Assembly (NCBI GenBank): GCA_905221605.1
Contig: CAJNDS010002223.1
Span: 45,001-109,000 of the forward strand
Reading direction: 5' to 3'
DNA from: Symbiodinium natans
Taxonomy: Eukaryota > Sar > Dinophyceae > Suessiales > Symbiodiniaceae
DNA length: 64,000 nt
Shown: in pieces, positions 57,876 through 64,000 of the stretch
Layout of the letters: the number at the start of each line of letters is the position of its first letter
How positions within the stretch are numbered: the stretch's first letter is position 1
The notes under the pieces: model-generated
The model's database searches: none
What the model saw: only the letters and a program-made list of their open reading frames with translations
Told to the model about the DNA's origin: nothing
Program-made: the position numbers and the translations under genes

Positions 57876-58848
57876 ATCCGAGTTGCATTTGGCCGGTTGG
57901 AGGATTCGTCACTAGATTCACACACTGACTCGGCACTCAGGCCATAACCCTCCCATTTGCTCAAACTCCTCAACACTGAGCCCTTCATGCTCACCAGCCC
58001 GGGCCAAGCCCCGGCAAAGTCGGGGGATGAAGTTCCCCCAAGTTACTAAGTTCCCTACCTGTTAATCCTCAGCTGGCCTTTCAGGATGGGCTCTTGATGC
58101 TCGGGTGAAGCCATCTGCTCAATTCACAATAAATGCTGCAAAGGGACAGGTCGCGTCGGCCAATAAGAGGGCTCCTCCGAGGCTTTGGGGCTTTGGGGCT
58201 TTGGGCTTTGGGGCTTTGGGTTTAGGGTTTAGGGCTTAGGGCTTAGGGTTTAGGGTTTAGGGTGTAGGGTTGTGCTTACGAGTGGCTTTGAACAGTGCCC
58301 TTGCATAGCCAGAGAATGCATATGAGGCTGCCGTCCCAATACAAGCCGAGAGGGCTTGAGACCGCTGTCTGGCTGATCTGAGTGCACTTGGGTTTCTTTT
58401 AACACTAAACCGGAAACTCTAGGGTTTAGGGTTTAGGGTTTAGGGTTTAGGGTTTAGGGTTTAGGGGTTGAGGGGGATCACTAAGCAGCCTAGCTCATGG
58501 CCAGAGGCTCTGGCACGTGGCGTATAGATCTGTCACGTAGAACCACCTACAAACCCTTCGACATCTTATACTTGCGCAATATTCAATGTTGTTTTTTAAA
58601 TCGCGGTAAAAAACACTTACTTATTATTACGCGGACACATACACTTGAATTGAAGCCCGTTCAACTAGTTCAACTGGGAAGAAAGCCTCAGCATGAACCC
58701 TGTTGCCACCCTCCCCCTGGCCCCGGCCCTCTAAAGCTCCTAAACCTACCCCTTCTGATGGGAGAGTCGGAATGGGCATGCTAAACCCTATACTCATCCT
58801 ACATTCATCCGGAAATGCCGCCGACGTCCTTCGGGGCAACTCGGGGCA
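57876..58848. other. Spacer with two TTTAGGG blocks
   Basis: CTTTGGGG repeats (58183-58217) lead into TTTAGGG at 58217-58270; another block at 58421-58470. No gene recognised. Confidence 0.6.
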
Positions 58849-58975
58849 TCATGTGGGGGGTTTCCGAGATTGGGGGGGCTACCTTGTTGGGGTCCTTCTT
58901 ATCAGGGAATAGTACTGTTGGGGGGGTCTATATTGGGGGGGGGGCCCTTGTTTTCGTATTCCCCCGTATTCATAT
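58849..58975. mobile_element. Family F element, copy 3
   Basis: Left CATGTGGGGGGTTTCCGAGA then GGGGCTACCTTGTTGGGGTC. Right GCCCTTGTTTTCGTATTCCC then CCGTATTCATATGG. Same order of blocks as copies 1 and 2, about 44 kb apart from them. Confidence 0.65.
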
Positions 58976-60342
58976 GGACCCTCAAGTTTTGGGCTTGCTA
59001 GCGTGCCAAAAGCGGGTCCTGCTTCGAGCTCTCTGCGTTGGAAACGGCAGGGCCGGCCTGGCTTTTTTGGGTCTTGGGGCAGCCCAGCAACCGCATGGTA
59101 GTAGGGGCACCCTGTTTTTGGGGGCTGGTGACTTGTAAACCCTAAACCCTAAACCCTAAACCCTAAGCCCTAAACCCTAAACCCTAAACCCAAAAAAAAC
59201 AAAAGGGTAGAGGGCAGCACTGGGCTGCCGAGGCCTAGGGCCTAGGGTTTACGGTGTTTCCGGCGGCTGTTGGAGGGCGATCTCCGGGTTCCTTGCTTGT
59301 GCAGATGATGAGGGGCAACGGTGGTGGCAACTCCTGCATCCTAAGCCTGCCCCCAAGGCTGAGCCCGCGAGTCTGAAGCCACAACCCCCAGCAGAGGACG
59401 TTGTGCATTCAAGGCCGCGTTCGAGAAACCGAGAGGGAGAGAGAGCGAGAGAGAGTGACAGAGAGAGTGAGAGAGTGATGAAACAAAACTACTGAACAAC
59501 AGAAGCAGCCCCTTCTCACGCGCTATGTAGGCCCGCTGCCTGCCAGAATGCAGCCGGACAACCGGATGCTGCGGATGCGCCTACACGGCAGGTTCGCTCA
59601 GCTCAGGGCCTCTTTTTGGGTCTGGGGGCTTTCGCCGCTGTGGCCCTGAGCGTGCGGCTTTGGGCCCTGTTTGGGGGGCTTTTTGTAAGCTTCAGGGCGA
59701 GTGCACATGAAGAAGCTCTCCAGCCCGTCGGAGAGGCTTTGAGGGCGCCTGCCAAAATCTCGGGGATGTGATGGAAATCAGGGAGTTGAACCTTTTGGGC
59801 TTAGGGTTTGGGGTTTTAGTCCAGTCGCTGTAGGGCAATTGCAAGCCTTGATAATGAAAGTCGAGAACATGTCGCGATTGAATCAAAGGCTCACGCTTGA
59901 ACAGAAGGCCGTCGAAGCCCTAGGCCCGTGAAATCCCAGCGGTTGAGCCGACGGCTCTCCAGCTCAAGCCCAAAACGCCTAAACTACATACATGGTGGGT
60001 GCCGAGCATTCGCACGCATGTCACGAACTGACCTTCTGCGAACAAAGCCCCTCAAGACGCCTGACGTTGCAGCTGTCAACATACTCTGGCGCCACCGGTG
60101 TCTGAAGCATGCTTTGGTTTTTCCGAGCTCCCTCCTTCGAGCAGGGGGACGAAAGCAGGCGGTTCGGGCGTAAGGCTCCAAACAGTATCAATCACACACA
60201 TACACACAGCCAGAAACAGAGACAGAGACACAGAGACACAGAGACAGCCAATCAGCAACAGGCCGACGGTTCAAGATTCAGGGAATTCGACAAGCGAGGT
60301 GAGTCCTCAAACTGGTCCGTGCCACCCGAGGGCAAGCAGCAA
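58976..60342. other. Spacer without recognised gene
   Basis: One CCCTAAA block (59138-59190), a GAGAGA microsatellite (59429-59480), then about 850 bp with no recognised gene and ACACAGAGACA repeats at 60190-60250. Confidence 0.55.
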
Positions 60343-60584
60343 AACCCTAAACCCTAACCCCTAACCCCTAAACCCTAACCCCTAAACCCTAAACCCTAAA
60401 CCCTGAACCTCAGCAGGACTGAGAAAACAAGAGGTGGCCTGCCCGGGCATCGACTGAACGCTCCGAACCTGACACGTGCCAAGGGGGCGAAAGTCGGACT
60501 TAGGGTTTAGGGTTTTGGGGTTAAGGTTTAGGGTTTAGGGTTTAGGGTTTAGGGGTTAGGGTTTTAGGGTTTAGGGAGCGTGAT
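60343..60584. repeat. Last telomere-like blocks before the retroelement
   Basis: CCCTAAA/CCCCTAA at 60343-60405 and TTTAGGG at 60498-60580. Downstream of here to the window end no telomere-like block occurs. Confidence 0.9.
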
Positions 60585-60973
60585 TTCCCAGGTGCGGCGC
60601 CTACAGAGCCTTCAGCCCCCTGGCACGGCCGGCAGGCCGTGTCAGGCATGAAAGTTGGGGGTGTTTGGGGGGGGAACCTTAAGCTCTTTCGAGCTTGGAT
60701 CGCCCAACTTTGCCCTCTCAAACAGACGATGCCGATACCATTGCTGCTCGAATGTGTTTGCATGGCCAAGCTCAGCATGGCTCACTGCAGATGATACAGA
60801 TACGCATCGAGTAGTAGGTTTTTGAGAATCGCTTTGTACAGATTGGCGATACAGAAGAGACAGTCAGACAGACCAGCAGGCATCATTTGTTCTTCTTGTG
60901 TTGCTGTGCTGTGCTTAAAAGCTGTGTCTGCGCACCCCGCGAACTCGCGGGTCATGAGCCCAACGCTATAGAC
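60585..60973 (+). other. Leader and possible 5' LTR of the retroelement
   Basis: This stretch is free of telomere-like repeats and lies between the last TTTAGGG block (ending about 60580) and the Gag ATG. By position it should hold the 5' LTR and leader. LTR boundaries cannot be set because the 3' LTR lies outside the window. A short GC hairpin (CCCGC...GCGGG, about 60937-60951) lies just before the candidate primer-binding site. No TATA box was identified with confidence. Confidence 0.4.
60949..60967 (+). other. Candidate half-tRNA-Met primer-binding site
   Basis: The 19 bases starting GGGTCATGAGCCCA lie seven bases before the Gag start. They resemble the complement of a tRNA-Met anticodon stem-loop (GGGTTATGGGCCCA type). 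Drosophila copia primes from such an internal half-tRNA fragment of initiator tRNA-Met. The similarity was judged from memory of tRNA-Met sequences, not by alignment. If right, the 5' LTR ends at or just before about 60948. Confidence 0.45.
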
Positions 60974-63900
60974 ATGGCAACGGAAAGCGATTCTGATCTC
61001 GCAGGGGCCCTCGAAGAGGAGTTCCGTGAAGCGCAGGAGTCGCCGGACAGGACGGGGCACCCGTCACAGGAAGAGGAGGAATCCGAAGTTGATCCTCCTT
61101 ATGATCGCCCAATCCCCACTGCAGTCGCTAGTGATGGCCGGTTGTTCGGGCTTGGCCCAGGGGCCCTGGATGCGCTGATGGTAGTGTCAGATGATGATCA
61201 AACCGCCGCGCGAGTCCAGGTGGAAAGTTCTCCTGATGGTGGGAGTGTGTCGACCAGGCGAGCCAAGACTGATGTTAGGGGGCGAGGACGTGGACCTGGT
61301 GGTGATGAGGATGAGTTGATCCCGGACGGGGGAATGCGTTCCAGGCAGACAGAACCACGTGATAGCTCTGATGGTGCTACGACTGGTCAGCCTAGTCAAG
61401 TTCAGATCCTAGGCCAGGATATGATTGCCGAGATGTTTGGTCAAATGAGCACGATGATGCAGCAAACAATCCAGTGTCATGTTGTGCCTGCCTTGGACCG
61501 AATGATGGTTGAACAGGCGACAATGGCTTCAAGATTGGAAAGACTGGAACAAGAGCCTGGCCGCTCGTCAACTTCGCCTCAGGGCGTTGTTGGTGACGTA
61601 GCAAGCCAGATGGAAACGTTGAACCTGTCATCGCAGGACGCGGTGAACTTGGATGCTCAGTCCAGAAACTCTGGTGGAGACAAGGTGGACATTGTCAAAC
61701 CGACGATACACCGGATGGGAGACGCTAGCGCGGCCGAAGGCAGCAGACGGGCTGAGAGGGGGCAGGTGGTGGATCCGAGTACATCTAATCTGCCAGCCGT
61801 TCAGCCAGTGCCCGAAGGCCCTGCCATTGCTCCACAAGTCTTGGCTGGGGGGTTTGCGGAGGTTGGGGGAGTTCGATATGCCTGGCGTGTTACGCAAGAA
61901 GGATTACAGCTAGTCCCACTTGAGCAGAGAGGGGAGACGGAGACGAGGGGGAGAGGGAACGAGAGAGTCAGTGTGTTTGACCCTAGAGCTCTGTCACCTT
62001 TCCAGGCCACTAGCCCAGAGATCGAGTCGAGAACGCGTAACGTCGCTAAGGCCACTCCTCGTAGCCGTAGTAGTCCGAAACGGGCGCAGTCTTCGGGTTC
62101 TCCGGGTCAGTCAGGTACTCAGCGTCGCGATTTCAAGCCAGGTTCTGGTCCTCAGTCAGGTTCCGCGTTTGCTCGAAGTTCGCCATCGAGAGTCGCATCG
62201 GCTAAGATTGTCTATCCATGCTCACCTGGAGGAACAGAGATTAGGCCTCCGCCGCCAGCTCCCACGACCGTGCCTGCTGTGGGGTGTAGTCCGTCCTTCA
62301 TAGCCACTGGGGGAGATTGGGGTAACCTGGGGTGGGCTACTACTAGCTCCCAACCACCTCCCATTCCTGAAGCTTTCAAGTCCTTGAGCGGCAAAGAGCA
62401 TCCAGGGAGTAAGGGAGTTCCTGAAGAGCCAACCCGAGTATCTCTTGAGCTTCCGAAATTGGGCGCGTATGACCCATCCACTTCAGCTATAGTTGCCGGA
62501 GACTGGTTGGTGTCCCTGGTGCCCACTATGACATGTCTGTCGGCCACGGCTACTGAGTTTTGGGATGACGTCATGGATACCGCACGCGAGTATTACAGCC
62601 GATGGCTAAACTCATCCCCGCTAGAGCGCTTGCATCTTCAAGTGGATAGCCTCGCTACTCGATATCGGGGTGGAAAGTACTCAAGAGTAGACCAACGCGC
62701 GGTGACTATGCTGATGTCGGCTGTGGGTTCAGAGCTAAAGGACGACATCATTTCTCTTAGATTGATGGGGTCCTGTGCTATAATCTTCAAGGTGATGTGC
62801 AAGTTCCAGCCTGGGGGCACCTCAGAAAAACAACAGCTCCTTTCGTACTTGGTAGGCCCTGATCAGGTTACTACAAGTGCAGGGGCAGTGAAGGCGCTCC
62901 GTAAGTGGAGGCGTTGGTTGGCTAGAGCCCTTGAGCTCAAGCTTTCCGTACCAGACCCTAGCCTTCAGGTCCGAGGGTTGGATTTGTTGGCTCCCCCACT
63001 ATCCTCCACCGCAGCTTTCAGGATTCAGACCTTCCGAACTCAGGCGTTGCTGGATCAGTCGCCGTCCCAAGAAAAGGTGTATCAATATTCTGAGCTGTTA
63101 TTGGCGGAAGCAGAAGAAGCGGTGCTTTCTACTGGGACAGACAAGGGTAAGCGCCAAACTGTAGCTAGGGCCGATGAACAGAAAGGAAAAGGGGGTACCA
63201 AGGACGGCAAGGGTGGGGCCAAGGGTGTGGGCAGTGGAGAAACCCCTGCGTGCAGACTCTGGAAAACGGATGATGGCTGCCGCTACGGTAAGGCGTGCAG
63301 GTTTGTGCACTCAGCTCTGACGCCCTCTGACAGAGGATGCTTTGTTTGTTCGAGTGTCAACCATCGAAAGGCCGAATGCCCGCATGCCAAACATCAGCCA
63401 CAAGGTGCGGGTGAGCCATCGAAGGAGGGAGCTAAGGAAGCTGCTAGAAAGGGTCAAGGGGGCGGGGGTAAGGGCGGAGCGAGTAGTTCCACTGCCGACG
63501 TTGGCAAAACGAGCCGTGATGACCTGTTGGCCAAGGCCAACGCAGTCCTTGATACCATACAGTCATCCATCAAGATGATAGAAGATAAGAGCCCTTATCC
63601 TTCTAGGCCTGGTGAGGGAGAAGAGACTGGCCTCATTGATTCGGGCGCTACCACCTCCATGCGGCAGAGACGTGAGGGAGAAAGAGCTGTAGGCAGCAGG
63701 ATGGTTAGTTTGGCCCAGGGTGAAATTGAGCTTGGAGTGAGCGCAGGCGGGGTTCTTCTGGCAGAGGACAGCATTGAACCGATAGTGTCCTTGAGACAGC
63801 TTGTAGCTCTAGGGTTCAGGCTAGTTTGGACGAAGCGGTCTTGTACGCTGCACGATGAGCAAGGTATCATTGTTCCAGTGTCTGTGCGGAGTGGATGCCC

Positions 63901-64000
63901 AAGGGTTACCCGTCAACTCGCCTTGAAGCTGATTGACAGAGTTGAGATTGCTCGTGTCCAGGGTCTGAATACAGAGCGAGTCCAAAAGCTTGGGGTACAT
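60974..64000 (+). CDS. Ty1/copia-like Gag-Pol polyprotein, 3' end beyond window
   Basis: An uninterrupted frame of 1,009 codons runs from the first ATG after an in-frame TAG (60815) to the window edge without a stop. Seen in order: an acidic, Ser/Pro-rich N-terminus; a Met/Gln-rich, probably coiled-coil stretch (about residues 150-190); a basic Ser/Arg/Pro-rich linker (about 340-440); a Gag-like core starting near residue 489 (VSLELPKLG) with GDW and a downstream SPLERL motif; a CCCH finger (C760, C769, C775, H779); a CCHC knuckle (C789, C792, H797, C802); a Gly/Lys-rich linker; then LIDSGATTSM with the protease DSGA at 889-892. Retroviral-type proteases use this Asp to cut Gag-Pol. Integrase and RT would follow beyond 64000. 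The Gag core, knuckle and protease order fit copia-type elements abundant in dinoflagellates (family knowledge). No frameshift or stop is seen, so the copy may be young or intact. Confidence 0.85.
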   Translation, partial: MATESDSDLAGALEEEFREAQESPDRTGHPSQEEEESEVDPPYDRPIPTAVASDGRLFGLGPGALDALMVVSDDDQTAARVQVESSPDGGSVSTRRAKTDVRGRGRGPGGDEDELIPDGGMRSRQTEPRDSSDGATTGQPSQVQILGQDMIAEMFGQMSTMMQQTIQCHVVPALDRMMVEQATMASRLERLEQEPGRSSTSPQGVVGDVASQMETLNLSSQDAVNLDAQSRNSGGDKVDIVKPTIHRMGDASAAEGSRRAERGQVVDPSTSNLPAVQPVPEGPAIAPQVLAGGFAEVGGVRYAWRVTQEGLQLVPLEQRGETETRGRGNERVSVFDPRALSPFQATSPEIESRTRNVAKATPRSRSSPKRAQSSGSPGQSGTQRRDFKPGSGPQSGSAFARSSPSRVASAKIVYPCSPGGTEIRPPPPAPTTVPAVGCSPSFIATGGDWGNLGWATTSSQPPPIPEAFKSLSGKEHPGSKGVPEEPTRVSLELPKLGAYDPSTSAIVAGDWLVSLVPTMTCLSATATEFWDDVMDTAREYYSRWLNSSPLERLHLQVDSLATRYRGGKYSRVDQRAVTMLMSAVGSELKDDIISLRLMGSCAIIFKVMCKFQPGGTSEKQQLLSYLVGPDQVTTSAGAVKALRKWRRWLARALELKLSVPDPSLQVRGLDLLAPPLSSTAAFRIQTFRTQALLDQSPSQEKVYQYSELLLAEAEEAVLSTGTDKGKRQTVARADEQKGKGGTKDGKGGAKGVGSGETPACRLWKTDDGCRYGKACRFVHSALTPSDRGCFVCSSVNHRKAECPHAKHQPQGAGEPSKEGAKEAARKGQGGGGKGGASSSTADVGKTSRDDLLAKANAVLDTIQSSIKMIEDKSPYPSRPGEGEETGLIDSGATTSMRQRREGERAVGSRMVSLAQGEIELGVSAGGVLLAEDSIEPIVSLRQLVALGFRLVWTKRSCTLHDEQGIIVPVSVRSGCPRVTRQLALKLIDRVEIARVQGLNTERVQKLGVH
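63251..63310 (+). other. CCCH zinc finger in Gag
   Basis: Residues 760-779 of the polyprotein have the spacing C-x8-C-x5-C-x3-H with the typical YGKAC-RFVH ending. This is the CCCH RNA-binding finger of cellular proteins such as tristetraprolin. It sits just nine residues before a retroviral CCHC knuckle, so this Gag appears to carry two different nucleic-acid-binding fingers in tandem. Confidence 0.8.
63338..63379 (+). other. CCHC zinc knuckle in Gag
   Basis: Residues 789-802 have the spacing C-x2-C-x4-H-x4-C, the nucleocapsid zinc knuckle that binds retroelement RNA during packaging. The protease motif follows about 87 residues later, the usual Gag-to-protease order. Confidence 0.85.

Overview
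The window looks like nuclear DNA of a dinoflagellate, most likely a Symbiodinium-like (suessialean) species. Four things point there: very many TTTAGGG heptamers (the dinoflagellate and plant-type telomere unit), a Ty1/copia-type Gag-Pol reading frame of the kind common in dinoflagellate genomes, a degenerate reverse-transcriptase frame, and an intronless eIF1 gene with what may be a relict spliced-leader core upstream. No database search was possible, so the lineage is an inference.

Bases 1 to about 60,580 are a mosaic. I count by eye roughly 135-140 separate blocks of TTTAGGG or CCCTAAA, in both orientations and about equally often, from 3 to about 100 units long. They are separated by spacers of about 50-1,500 bp with mostly no recognisable gene. 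Many blocks are homogenised for one variant unit (TTTTAGGG, CCCCTAAA, GGGTTTG, GGGTTCG, CCCTATAAA). Scattered in the spacers are several families of short (about 80-200 bp) terminal-inverted-repeat elements, here called families A to H, many in two to five copies. In two cases a telomere-like array lies inside such an element. There are also a foldback element with an AGCCA-type pentamer core (20185-20694), a dimeric G-rich satellite (21961-22390), a 145-bp-period repeat (21290-21720), and simple repeats (TAG, GA, TA).

Only one convincing cellular gene is seen: eIF1 (SUI1), minus strand, 43918-44259. A broken reverse-transcriptase frame lies on the minus strand at 52272-53681, with a minisatellite in its 5' part and a TIR element just upstream. 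From about 60,585 to the window end there is a plus-strand copia-like retroelement: leader, a candidate half-tRNA-Met primer-binding site, and a 1,009-codon uninterrupted frame with a Gag core, a CCCH finger, a CCHC knuckle and the DSGA site of an aspartic protease. It runs off the window before integrase and RT.

No operon or pathway logic is visible. The content is best read as repeat turnover (telomere-like arrays, MITE-like elements, retroelements) with one small housekeeping gene, possibly a retrocopy.
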